Assembly: GCA_937951895.1 (NCBI GenBank)
Contig: CALFER010000047.1
Span: 1 to 64,000, forward strand
Source: an uncultured bacterium
Lineage (GTDB): Bacteria > CSSED10-310 > CALFER01
Length of the DNA stretch: 64,000 bases
Direction of reading: 5' to 3'
This document shows positions 9,023-17,473 of the stretch, one piece after another. Made by a program: the position numbers and the translations under genes. Under the pieces are notes generated by a model, which saw nothing but the letters and a program-made list of their open reading frames with translations, made no database searches and was not told the DNA's origin. Numbering within the stretch: position 1 is the stretch's first letter; each line of letters starts with the position of its first letter.

Positions 9023-9057
9023 CGAAATGGCTCCATTGAGGCGTCAAGACAATCATC

Positions 9058-10128
9058 ATGCACACCGCCCGGCACAACTTCAAGCTGTTCCACCCCATCG
9101 GGATTCTTTTCAGCTGCCTGTTGCTCTCCCTCAATATCACAGGCTCTCTCGACGCCATCCAAACCCCGATCACGCAATTCACCCTCGACGCTCGACATGC
9201 CGTGACCGATGTCGAGCCGGGAAGTCCGGAGTCAATCGCCGGAATGCGCACAGGCGACGAGATTCTCGAGGTGAACGGATCGCCACTCGCATCGTTTTCC
9301 CCGTTTGATGGCTCAAAAATGCGGATCGGGAGCAGCACACACTATCGAATTCGCCGATCCGATGGATCGATTTCGGACATCCACGTGACCTGGAACGAAC
9401 TGACGCCGGCGAGAAAAATCCGAATCGTCATGAATGCAGTCTTCACATGCGTTGTCCTTGGAATCGCGCTGACCGTGCTGCTCATGACCCCCCCTTCCAC
9501 AAATGCACTCCTCTTCTTTTTCCTGTCCATGTTCTACGTTTTTTTTAAAATGAATCACCCGCACTTCGATCACGAAATCATTGCGCGTCTGTATCAGGCC
9601 GTCTACCTGTTCGCCTTTTTCCTGATACCATCGTTTTTCGTCCATTTCTGCAGCCGATTTCCGAAGCTCAACCACCTGATCCACGGAAAACGAAGCCGGA
9701 CACGCTGGATTTACATCCCACCCGTCATTCTCGCCATCCCCGCTGCACTATCGAACTGGATCCATGCCTCCGACATCGACGCACAATCGGTGGTGACACA
9801 AATCATCCTGCTGCAGGGTTTTCTGATCTGGCTGGTGTACCTCGTTCTGGGAAGCATGATGCTGATCCACGGATTTTTCCGAATTCGCTCACGCCACCTC
9901 TCCCGCCGCTGCGTTCTCGTGTTCTATTCCCTCATACTCGCGGTTTCTCCCTACCTGTTCACCGGTGTCCTCGATGTCCTCTTTCACAAAACCATCAGCG
10001 CGGATCTGGTCGGCATGTTGCTCTTCCTTCCATTCCCGATCGCACTGGGCTATGCCGTGCTCTACGGCGACGATCGTGAAGACGGAATCCCATGGTTGAT
10101 CGATCAGTTTCTGAATCCTTCCAGTTGA
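9058..10128 (+). CDS. Membrane protein: PDZ domain followed by multi-pass sensor-like region, no output domain
   Basis: A 356-residue protein. An N-terminal hydrophobic segment (about residues 13-33) precedes a PDZ-like domain (VTDVEPGSPESIAGMRTGDEIL...). About seven membrane helices follow from residue ~125. FFLIPSFFVHFCSRFP resembles the HFxxxFP signature of membrane sensor halves found N-terminal to SpoIIE phosphatases and histidine kinases. Here the protein ends after the last helix (DREDGIPWLIDQFL), with no kinase, phosphatase or cyclase domain. It could be a sensor whose partner lies elsewhere, or a truncated copy. The start codon is not strongly supported by a ribosome site. Confidence 0.75.
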   Translation: MHTARHNFKLFHPIGILFSCLLLSLNITGSLDAIQTPITQFTLDARHAVTDVEPGSPESIAGMRTGDEILEVNGSPLASFSPFDGSKMRIGSSTHYRIRRSDGSISDIHVTWNELTPARKIRIVMNAVFTCVVLGIALTVLLMTPPSTNALLFFFLSMFYVFFKMNHPHFDHEIIARLYQAVYLFAFFLIPSFFVHFCSRFPKLNHLIHGKRSRTRWIYIPPVILAIPAALSNWIHASDIDAQSVVTQIILLQGFLIWLVYLVLGSMMLIHGFFRIRSRHLSRRCVLVFYSLILAVSPYLFTGVLDVLFHKTISADLVGMLLFLPFPIALGYAVLYGDDREDGIPWLIDQFLNPSS

Positions 10129-10177
10129 CCGTGAACGACGGTGTTGTTAGCATCGCTTTTCTTCTGGAGGACCCGGC

Positions 10178-10426
10178 GTGACAGAATCCCGACGTACTAT
10201 CTGTCTCAATTGCGCCTGGCGGCATGACTGTAAACGGCGATTCTCGCAACAATCATCGCATTCCGCCCGGCTCTGCCCGGATTTCACGCGGGACGTGACG
10301 CTCCCGATCGATTCATCCGAAGCGACGGAAGGTGAGACTCCCCCTGCGAGAAAACGCATCATTGATCTGGACCGGGATTTCGATCCTGCGAATCGAGAGA
10401 AACTCGAAAAGGAGAGTGAAGATTGA
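10178..10426 (+). CDS. Small cysteine-rich protein preceding purL
   Basis: An 82-residue protein with a GTG start preceded by GGAGG at seven bases. The N-terminal half carries four cysteines: CLNC, then C six residues later, then ARLCPDF. The C-terminal half is acidic. The pattern suggests a zinc- or iron-binding knuckle. Its TGA stop overlaps the TTG start of purL (TTGA), so translational coupling to the purine operon is likely. I know of similar small C-x2-C proteins in Deltaproteobacteria but not a function. Confidence 0.7.
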   Translation: MTESRRTICLNCAWRHDCKRRFSQQSSHSARLCPDFTRDVTLPIDSSEATEGETPPARKRIIDLDRDFDPANREKLEKESED

Positions 10427-12795
10427 ACACGAACCGAATCGTTCCGATCAGCCGACACACCCATGATGAGTCACTCCGGGACTTGTTGAAAAAACTCAAT
10501 ATCGGCATGACACCGCCGGAGGCCCGCAAGATCGTCTCGATCCTCGGACGAGATCCCCATATTGTCGAACTGTTCATCTTCGACATCGAATGGAGTGAAC
10601 ATTGCAGCTATAAATCAAGCCGATCCACCCTCAAGAAATATCTCCCGACTGACGCCCCGAACGTGATTCTCGGCCCCGGAGAAGACTCCGGGATCATCCG
10701 ATTCACAGACGCACTGGATGGAGAAACTTACTCGATCGTCATCGCGCACGAGAGCCACAATCACCCCTCACAGGTGCTGCCCGTCGAAGGAGCCGCAACC
10801 GGAATCGGCGGTATTGTCCGGGATGTGGATTGCATGGGTGCTCATGTCTGCGCAGTGGCCGACGGGCTGCGATTCGGCAACCCGGCCGGCGCTCAACCCG
10901 CGCGCACACGCTGGATCATCCGGGGCGTGGTCGACGGAATCTGGCAATATGGCAACGCGATGGGCGTCCCCAATCTGGCGGGCGATGTCTACTTCGATGA
11001 CTCCTTCGACGATAACTGCCTCGTCAACGTCGTCAGCCTCGGCATCGTCAAAACCTCCCGGATCATCCGTTCACGCGTCCCGACCGAAGCCAGGAACGAA
11101 CCGTACGACCTGATTCTTGCGGGCAAACCGACAGATTCGAGCGGTTTCGGCGGCGTGACCTTCGCCTCGGATATCCTCGATGCATCCCAGGACGACAAGC
11201 GCCGCGGAGCGGTTCAGGTGCACGATCCCTTCATCAAGAACATCCTGATCATGCGCAAGGCCAACCGCGCCGTGTTGGACCTGGCGTTCGAACGCGACAT
11301 CCCGATCGGGATGAAGGATCTGGGCGGAGGAGGCCTCGCCTGTGCCAGTTCCGAAATATGCTCGGCTTCCGGATTCGGCGCTGAAATCGATCTGGATTGC
11401 GTCCACACCTCCATGGACGACCTTCCCCCGGAAGTCATCGCGTGCGGCGAAACCCAGGAACGTTTCATTTTCGCTGTTCCGAGATCATTCACCCGGGAGG
11501 TGCTCGACATCTATAACACGGTCTGGGAATTGCCGGCCGAAGCGAACGGCGCCGGCGCCCGCTGTATCGGCCGCGTCCTCGAAGAACCGATCTACCGCAT
11601 CCGTCACCACGGTGAGGTGGTATGCGAAGCACCGATCGAGCAGATCACGTCCGGGATCCGATACGAACGGGCCGATTGCGAGTGCCGGCATGAAGGGATG
11701 GAACCCGAGGGGCTCCCTCCCGATAACCTCGCCGATGCGCTTCTGAGCATCCTTGGATCGCTCAACGGATGCTCCCGTCTGCCGATTTACCGCCACTACG
11801 ACACGGAGGTACAGGGCGCGGCGGTGTTGCGCCCGGGGGAAGCGGACGCGGGTGTGATCGCTCCACTCGAGTTGACCGAGAATTGTCCGGCGGGCATTGC
11901 ACTGAGCGTTGACGGGAATCCGAATGTCGGTGCGATCGACCCGTATTGGGGAGGCGCAACGGCTGTCGCGGAGGCGATGCGGAACGTCGTCGCAACCGGT
12001 GCCATTCCCCGAGCGCTTACGGATTGTCTGAATTATGGTAACCCGGAAAATCCCTCGGCTTTCCGGCAGTTTGTCGACGGCGTCCGTGGTATCGCCGATG
12101 CCGCACGCCAGCTCTCCCAACTCGATCTACCCGATGCACCGGTCGCGGTCGTGTCGGGAAATGTCAGCTTCTACAATGAATCCGCTCAGGGACTCGCCAT
12201 CAAACCCTCCCCGATCGTAGCCTGCGTCGGAACTATGCCTGATTTTGCACGTGCCATGACGATCCATTTCAAAAATCCCGGCAACCGGATCATTCTGGTC
12301 GGCGAACGGCGTCCGGAACTGGGAGGAAGCGCTTACTACCGTATCGTCAGGGGCGTGGACGGAACAAAACCTCTGACGGTGAAATGGCGGGAAGAACGCG
12401 CAGCGATGGCGGCCGTGCACACCCTCATCTCGCACGGATATGCCTGCGCATGTCATGACATTTCCGACGGGGGTTTCGCAACAGCTCTCGCCGAAATGTG
12501 CCTCTCACACCGCCGAACCCGACTGCTCGGCGCACACGTCGTCTTCACACAGCCTCCCATTCCCGCGGATCAGTTTCTCTTTGCGGAAACAGGCGGATTC
12601 ATTCTCGAAATTCCACCCGATCATCTGAAGGAGTGCACCGCGATTCTGAACGCATCGGGAGGTGTCTGGTACGACTGCGGATGCGTGACCGAAACACCGG
12701 AACTTCTGATCGAGATCGCTCAAACCGCCCGTATCCACCTTCCTGTTCAGGACATGCGTCTGGCCTGGTTGAGAGGCCTGGAGGAAATAGTATGA
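10423..12795 (+). CDS. purL: Phosphoribosylformylglycinamidine synthase, PurL subunit
   Basis: A 790-residue protein, somewhat longer than the usual ~730-residue small PurL. It shows the family motifs EWSEHCSYKSSR, ESHNHPSQVLPVEGAATGIG (ATP/FGAR site), DLGGGGLACASSE, and in the second half NPYWGG-like and SGNVSFYNE segments. It converts FGAR, ATP and ammonia to FGAM in purine synthesis, with ammonia coming from PurQ. It starts with TTG coupled to the small upstream gene and overlaps purQ by four bases (ATGA). With purQ and the purS-like gene it forms a complete cytoplasmic FGAM synthetase unit. Confidence 0.95.
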   Translation: MNTNRIVPISRHTHDESLRDLLKKLNIGMTPPEARKIVSILGRDPHIVELFIFDIEWSEHCSYKSSRSTLKKYLPTDAPNVILGPGEDSGIIRFTDALDGETYSIVIAHESHNHPSQVLPVEGAATGIGGIVRDVDCMGAHVCAVADGLRFGNPAGAQPARTRWIIRGVVDGIWQYGNAMGVPNLAGDVYFDDSFDDNCLVNVVSLGIVKTSRIIRSRVPTEARNEPYDLILAGKPTDSSGFGGVTFASDILDASQDDKRRGAVQVHDPFIKNILIMRKANRAVLDLAFERDIPIGMKDLGGGGLACASSEICSASGFGAEIDLDCVHTSMDDLPPEVIACGETQERFIFAVPRSFTREVLDIYNTVWELPAEANGAGARCIGRVLEEPIYRIRHHGEVVCEAPIEQITSGIRYERADCECRHEGMEPEGLPPDNLADALLSILGSLNGCSRLPIYRHYDTEVQGAAVLRPGEADAGVIAPLELTENCPAGIALSVDGNPNVGAIDPYWGGATAVAEAMRNVVATGAIPRALTDCLNYGNPENPSAFRQFVDGVRGIADAARQLSQLDLPDAPVAVVSGNVSFYNESAQGLAIKPSPIVACVGTMPDFARAMTIHFKNPGNRIILVGERRPELGGSAYYRIVRGVDGTKPLTVKWREERAAMAAVHTLISHGYACACHDISDGGFATALAEMCLSHRRTRLLGAHVVFTQPPIPADQFLFAETGGFILEIPPDHLKECTAILNASGGVWYDCGCVTETPELLIEIAQTARIHLPVQDMRLAWLRGLEEIV

Positions 12796-13622
12796 ACCAA
12801 TCCGACCCGATCACGATCGCCGTCATTCAATACCCCGGCACCAATTGCGAATATGAGACGGCTTCAGCTGTCGAAGCCGCAGGCATGTCGGCGGAAATAT
12901 TCAGATGGAACCGTCATCCGGAAGAGTTGATCCGATTCGATGGATACGTGCTTGCCGGAGGGTTCAGTTATCAGGATCGGGTCAGAGCCGGAGCGATCGC
13001 GGCCAAGAAACAGATTATCGGAACGCTGATCCGGGAAGCGGCGATCGGAAAACCCGTGCTCGGTATCTGCAATGGCGCTCAGATCCTCATCGAATCCGGT
13101 CTCGTTCCGGGAAACCATCCGGGCCACGTGGAGATGTCATTGGCATCAAATGCAGCAGCCGGATGGCGTGGCTACTTCTGTGACTGGGTCTATCTGCGGT
13201 GCCAGGAAAAAGGAGCTTCAGGCGCATTCAATCTCGATTTCACTCCCGGCGAGATCATTCCGATGCCGGTCGCCCATGCCGAGGGACGGTTCGTATCGAG
13301 CGACCCGGCATTGCTCGACAGGATCACGCAATCCGATCAGATCGCATTCCGGTATTGCGACGCCGAAGGCCGGTATCAGCCATCATTCCCCATCAATCCC
13401 AACGGATCGTTCCTCAATGCCGCCGGTATCTACAATCCGGAAGGCAATGTGCTCGCATTCATGCCACACCCAGAACGCGCAGCCTGGATGCGTCAGATTC
13501 CACTCGACCTGGATGGATCGCTTCGAACGGCGACCCTGGAACACTGCCGGATGCCGGGTCCGGGCCTGCGATTTTTTACATCCATGAAACGCTTCATCTC
13601 GAACAGGAGGACCGGCCGATGA
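12792..13622 (+). CDS. purQ: Phosphoribosylformylglycinamidine synthase, PurQ glutaminase subunit
   Basis: A 276-residue class I glutamine amidotransferase. YPGTNCEYETA opens the fold, GGFSYQDRVRAGAIAA follows, the nucleophile Cys sits in GICNGAQILIESGL, and the His/Glu partners are near FMPHPERA. It releases ammonia from glutamine and passes it to PurL. The ATG overlaps the purL stop, and its own stop overlaps the next start (both ATGA), so a frame extension upstream of 12792 is rejected. The length fits the larger PurQ form used with separate PurL and PurS. Confidence 0.95.
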   Translation: MNQSDPITIAVIQYPGTNCEYETASAVEAAGMSAEIFRWNRHPEELIRFDGYVLAGGFSYQDRVRAGAIAAKKQIIGTLIREAAIGKPVLGICNGAQILIESGLVPGNHPGHVEMSLASNAAAGWRGYFCDWVYLRCQEKGASGAFNLDFTPGEIIPMPVAHAEGRFVSSDPALLDRITQSDQIAFRYCDAEGRYQPSFPINPNGSFLNAAGIYNPEGNVLAFMPHPERAAWMRQIPLDLDGSLRTATLEHCRMPGPGLRFFTSMKRFISNRRTGR

Positions 13623-14152
13623 CATCGAACATCACCATCATCACGGAGATGAAGACGCGAGACGCCATCGCTTCCTCCGCGTTTCACTGTCTGGTCCATG
13701 ATCTCGCTTACAACAATCGGATCGTGAAACTGGAACGGCGGGAATGCTGGAGGATTGAACTGGATCTGCCTGATCTTGCAGCGCGCATGGAACTGGGGCG
13801 CCGACTCGCCGAGGAAACCAAACTGTTCGTCAATCCGAACAAGCACCTTTATACCGTTCGCACATCCCCGCCGGAGTCGATTATCCGGACTGGAGCGTCG
13901 GAATCATCCATCGTTCATGTGATCGTGACCGAGCGCGAAGACTCGGCGGGAAAAGGCGCATTGAACCAGCTGAGGAGTCTGTACCGGATCGATCGACACA
14001 TCGATTCGATCTCGTTCGGGTTTCTCTATACCCTGATCTTCGCCCCCGGGGTTGCCGATCCGATGGGACTGGCCGCGGAAATCGCGCAATTGACCGATCG
14101 CGCACACGGGTTACTGTGTAATCCGCATTCTCAGATGTTCGAAGTTTTTTGA
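13619..14152 (+). CDS. Tandem PurS-like protein (two PurS domains in one chain)
   Basis: A 177-residue protein. Residues ~3-78 and ~92-177 each look like one PurS unit: a beta strand, a helix, strands, then a closing LFVNPNKHLYTV in the first and LLCNPHSQMFEVF in the second, matching the LLANPxxxxYEV end of PurS. PurS (about 80 residues) normally dimerises and bridges PurL and PurQ, so this chain would make a built-in dimer. The ATGA overlap with purQ and its position in the operon support the role; sequence similarity alone is modest. The start at 13619 is chosen over much longer in-frame upstream starts because of the overlap. Confidence 0.75.
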   Translation: MTSNITIITEMKTRDAIASSAFHCLVHDLAYNNRIVKLERRECWRIELDLPDLAARMELGRRLAEETKLFVNPNKHLYTVRTSPPESIIRTGASESSIVHVIVTEREDSAGKGALNQLRSLYRIDRHIDSISFGFLYTLIFAPGVADPMGLAAEIAQLTDRAHGLLCNPHSQMFEVF

Positions 14153-14158
14153 CCGGGA

Positions 14159-15253
14159 TTAAAACCCGAGCAGATCGGCGCGGCCGTCGGCGAGAATCTT
14201 GATCAGATTTTCCCGATAATAATTGGTATTGCGGGCAATTTCGGGCGGGACGCGCTTGACATACAGCTGCCGTCCCATCTCGACTTCGGCTCCAAGGGTC
14301 TTCATGATGTTGCCGATCCGGATGCCTTCAGCGAGTTTATCCGGGTTGTAGTTCCGGATGTCGTTGATGATGACCCGTGCGATCCGTCGCGCTTTCTCGT
14401 GCGCCTTTTCCTCCTCAGGATCCATTTCCGCTGCAGGTATAGCTGATTCGGACACGGTCACAGGCTGTTCGACGCGGTGTGCGATCGGTGCGGCGGTCTG
14501 GGTCTTGAGAGTCGCAGCGCGCTGATCGAGGATGGATTCGATGAGATCTTCACTGGGAATGTCCATTTTTTTCGGTTCGGGGGCAAGCGGTTCCGTCACC
14601 GGCGGAAGATCGACTTTCACGGACGGAGTCGCGATGGGCGCGTCATCCTCGATGTTGAAGATATCATCGGTTTCAATTGCGATTTCAGTGATGGTGCTGA
14701 TCGGAGCTTCATTTTCGTCAAAGGAGAATACAATTTCCTCGGGCCTCACCGCCTTCGGTTTGTCCGCAGAGGCCGTTTTTTCCGTCTCGTATTCAAATCC
14801 CGCCGAGCTTCCATGCATCAGTTCGCCGAAGTCTTTCGAGCTTTCTTCGACCTCCGAGTCCGTTTTTTTCAATCCGGATGACGCAAGATCATATTCGATG
14901 CCGAACATGGAGTTCGGATCGGAGGCGGTGTCATCCTGAGTGACCGGAGGTTCTTCGGGCGAGGGGGCGGGAGCCGGTTTTTGGCTTTCGCGGGCACGGG
15001 AAGGCGCGGGTTGAGCGACCGGAGTTGTTTCGAGGGTAGCCGTGCGCGCACCGGATGGACGAACGACCTCGACCGTGTCCTCAACGGCGCTCTTCACCTC
15101 GATTTTAATGTCCTTCGTTTCGGTTCGGGGTGGTGTTCCGATATCGAGATCCTTTGTCCCGGATGAATGCTTCTTTGAGGACATGAAAAAAACCAGGAAT
15201 GCGACGATTAAAATCCCGCCCAGAATGAACAGCATGATAAACGATCCGGACAT
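14159..15253 (-). CDS. Membrane-anchored acidic/proline-rich protein with conserved C-terminal helical domain
   Basis: A 364-residue protein. One membrane helix (residues 5-24) is followed by ~250 residues of low-complexity Pro/Glu/Ala/Asp-rich linker. A conserved-looking domain of ~85 residues begins EEEKAHEKARRIARVIINDI and ends near YYRENLIKILADGR. I have seen this kind of AR-R-x-AR-x-x-x-x-D-I domain at the end of zinc-ribbon and regulator proteins in Deltaproteobacteria and Acidobacteria; its function is unknown to me. AGAGGA seven bases before the ATG supports the start. It is transcribed toward the purine operon. Confidence 0.75.
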   Translation of the reverse strand: MSGSFIMLFILGGILIVAFLVFFMSSKKHSSGTKDLDIGTPPRTETKDIKIEVKSAVEDTVEVVRPSGARTATLETTPVAQPAPSRARESQKPAPAPSPEEPPVTQDDTASDPNSMFGIEYDLASSGLKKTDSEVEESSKDFGELMHGSSAGFEYETEKTASADKPKAVRPEEIVFSFDENEAPISTITEIAIETDDIFNIEDDAPIATPSVKVDLPPVTEPLAPEPKKMDIPSEDLIESILDQRAATLKTQTAAPIAHRVEQPVTVSESAIPAAEMDPEEEKAHEKARRIARVIINDIRNYNPDKLAEGIRIGNIMKTLGAEVEMGRQLYVKRVPPEIARNTNYYRENLIKILADGRADLLGF

Positions 15254-15318
15254 CGCAGATTCCTCTCTTTGGGTCGCATGTCACCGAAAATCCGTGACAG
15301 CCCGCACAGTATCTTATT

Positions 15319-15347
15319 TCTTTAGATTATTATCGCCGAGATGTCAA
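15319..15347 (-). promoter_or_regulatory. Candidate sigma-70 promoter of the 14.2 kb membrane-protein gene
   Basis: Minus strand: perfect TTGACA, 17-base spacer, then TAAAGA, about 65 bp upstream of the ATG at 15253. The -10 match is weak. Confidence 0.45.
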
Positions 15348-15399
15348 GGGAATCGGGCTGTTACTACCCTGCGATACAGGTCCGTCCTTCCGGATGTAC

Positions 15400-15427
15400 T
15401 TCCCATTTCCATGACAAATCGTATAAT
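15400..15427 (+). promoter_or_regulatory. Candidate promoter giving a nearly leaderless transcript of the DUF2520 gene
   Basis: A perfect TATAAT (15422-15427) ends six bases before the ATG at 15434. TTCCCA (15400-15405) lies 16 bases upstream as a poor -35. Transcription from here would begin at or next to the start codon, and no ribosome site is visible. Confidence 0.4.
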
Positions 15428-15433
15428 GTCGAC

Positions 15434-16336
15434 ATGCAGATACAAAAAGTAGGCATCATCGGGATCGGAAGAGTCGGGACGGCAATCGGACATCGGATCC
15501 GGGAATCCGGCATGACGCTCTCGTGCGTCATCGACCGCGATCCCGATGTTGTGTCGGAGTTTCTGTCATCTGTGGACTCGATGGAAGCCAGTGCATCCGA
15601 CCCGAACAATCTGCGTGGAACGGATCTCATCCTGATCTGCGTCCAGGACAGACACATTCACGAAGTCTGCAGGGATCTCGGAGCCCGTTCCCTCCTGTCC
15701 GCACATCAGATCGTGCTCCACACGAGCGGAGTGACCGGAAAAGACTGTTTTGCTCCGCTCACCGGTCAAACCGATCGTGTGGGCGTCATGCATCCGTATT
15801 TTTCATTCACACAGACAACGAGTTCGGATAGCATCCGGAATATATGGTATGGCCTGGATGTTCCTCGGGATATCGCTGTGCCTGTCCAGTCCTTTGTCCT
15901 GTCGATCGGCGGAAAAGCGTTCGACATCTCCGGCATCGACCGCGCGCTGTATCATGCGTCGGCCGTCTTTGCATCCAATTATCTGACGGTGATCCATGCG
16001 ATCGCCCGGCACCTGCTGGTCTGCTCCGGTGTCGACCCGGCATCGGTGCGTTCGATCATTGAACCCCTCATGCGAATCACCGTCGAGAACACGCTTGCAC
16101 TCCCGTTCGGCGCAGCCCTCACGGGACCGCTCATCCGAGGGGACCTGAGCACCGTCGAAACGCATCTCGAAGCATTATCACGCTGGCCGCAGATCCACAC
16201 CGCCTACCAGGCTCTCGCCGAAGCCGCTCTGCGTATTCTCGATTCAGGCTCGTCGAAGAATAGCGATGGGATTGAGACTGGACATGGACCGTTCGATACG
16301 GGTATATCTGAGAGGCCCGATCGTGATCCAATCTGA
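15434..16336 (+). CDS. Rossmann-fold/DUF2520 dehydrogenase-like protein
   Basis: A 300-residue protein. VGIIGIGRVGTAIGHRI at residues 5-21 is a dinucleotide-binding GxGxxG motif. VMHPYFSF and the region from DISGIDRALYHASAVFASN onward match the DUF2520 helical domain. Family members resemble 6-phosphogluconate- or ketopantoate-type reductases, but their substrate is not known. The ATG at 15434 is chosen because the Rossmann motif begins right after it and a TATAAT lies just upstream; a 31-residue longer frame is possible but lacks support. Confidence 0.8.
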   Translation: MQIQKVGIIGIGRVGTAIGHRIRESGMTLSCVIDRDPDVVSEFLSSVDSMEASASDPNNLRGTDLILICVQDRHIHEVCRDLGARSLLSAHQIVLHTSGVTGKDCFAPLTGQTDRVGVMHPYFSFTQTTSSDSIRNIWYGLDVPRDIAVPVQSFVLSIGGKAFDISGIDRALYHASAVFASNYLTVIHAIARHLLVCSGVDPASVRSIIEPLMRITVENTLALPFGAALTGPLIRGDLSTVETHLEALSRWPQIHTAYQALAEAALRILDSGSSKNSDGIETGHGPFDTGISERPDRDPI

Positions 16337-16351
16337 AGAAAGGGGAGACCG

Positions 16352-17446
16352 ATGAGCAAACGAGCGCTGGTAACGATAGTGAAGACAACACCGGAACGCG
16401 TGATCGAGGATACGAAAACAATCATGAGACAAGCGGGGATTCTCGACGAACTCCCGATCGATAAACCCGTCATTCTCAAGGATAATATCTCCTGGCACTT
16501 CCCGTTTCTCTCGGCCAATACAACCCCCTGGCAACTCGATGCAACGATCAGTTTCCTGAAGGAGTCCGGATATGATCGGATCTCGGCCGTTCAGAACGAA
16601 ACCGTTGTGACGGATGCGTTCAAGGGAGAGCGGCTGAACAAGTATGTTCCTATCTTCAAGAAGCACAACATCCCGGTCTTGTACAATTTTCGCCCTCAGG
16701 ATATGAACTGGATCGAATACCACCCGAAAGGTGAAACGCTGGTTCTGCATAAAATCTTCCCGAACGGGATTCGAATACCGGAGTATTTTCCGGGAAAATC
16801 GATCATTCATCTCCCGACCGTAAAATGCCATATCTACACCAATATGACAGGGGCGATGAAGAATGCCTTCGGCGGGCTGCTCAACACCCGGCGCCATTAC
16901 ACGCACAGTGTCATTCATGAAACGCTTGTCGATCTTCTCATGATTCAGAAAGAGATCCACAGCGGCATATTTACAGTGATGGACGGCACACTCTGCGGGA
17001 ATGGGCCCGGCCCCAGAACGATGATCCCGGTGGAAAAGGACTACATGCTGGCGTCCTCCGATTCCGTCGCGATTGATGCCATCAGCGCGAAGTTGATGGG
17101 ATTCGACCCGATGAAGGATGTCAAATGCATTCGCCTGGCGCATGAAAAAGGCCTGGGAGTGGGTGACCCCTCCGAGATCGAAGTAATTGGAGACGATATT
17201 TCGCGGGTCAACTTCGGGTTCAAGGTCGGCGACAACATGGCGAGTCGCGTGGGGGATCTGATGTGGTTCGGCCCGCTGCGTTCATTTCAGAGACTGTTCT
17301 TCCACACGCCTCTCGTGTACTTCTTCGTTTTCGGGTCATTCTTTTTCCATGATTACATCTGGTGGCCGATGAAGGGCAGGAAAATCATGGAAGAAATATA
17401 CCGTACAAACAAATGGGGCCGACTGTTTTCACAGTACCCGGAATAA
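16352..17446 (+). CDS. DUF362 domain protein
   Basis: A 364-residue protein; AAGGGGAGA before the ATG is a good ribosome site. The body (VILKDNISWHFPF, IHLPTVKCHIYTNMTGAMKNAFGGLL, VMDGTLCGNGPGPRTM, SSDSVAIDAISAKLMGFDP) is diagnostic for DUF362. Some relatives carry a ferredoxin domain; here there is none. Instead the C-terminus has a hydrophobic hairpin (TPLVYFFVFGSFFFHDYIWW) that could anchor it to the membrane. The reaction is unknown. Confidence 0.85.
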   Translation: MSKRALVTIVKTTPERVIEDTKTIMRQAGILDELPIDKPVILKDNISWHFPFLSANTTPWQLDATISFLKESGYDRISAVQNETVVTDAFKGERLNKYVPIFKKHNIPVLYNFRPQDMNWIEYHPKGETLVLHKIFPNGIRIPEYFPGKSIIHLPTVKCHIYTNMTGAMKNAFGGLLNTRRHYTHSVIHETLVDLLMIQKEIHSGIFTVMDGTLCGNGPGPRTMIPVEKDYMLASSDSVAIDAISAKLMGFDPMKDVKCIRLAHEKGLGVGDPSEIEVIGDDISRVNFGFKVGDNMASRVGDLMWFGPLRSFQRLFFHTPLVYFFVFGSFFFHDYIWWPMKGRKIMEEIYRTNKWGRLFSQYPE

Positions 17447-17473
17447 AATCCGGATCGGGCCCCATTCAATCGA

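Noticed and set aside
15341..15433. 31-residue N-terminal extension of the DUF2520 protein
   Set aside because: The Rossmann motif starts right after the internal ATG, and the extension spans the likely promoter region.
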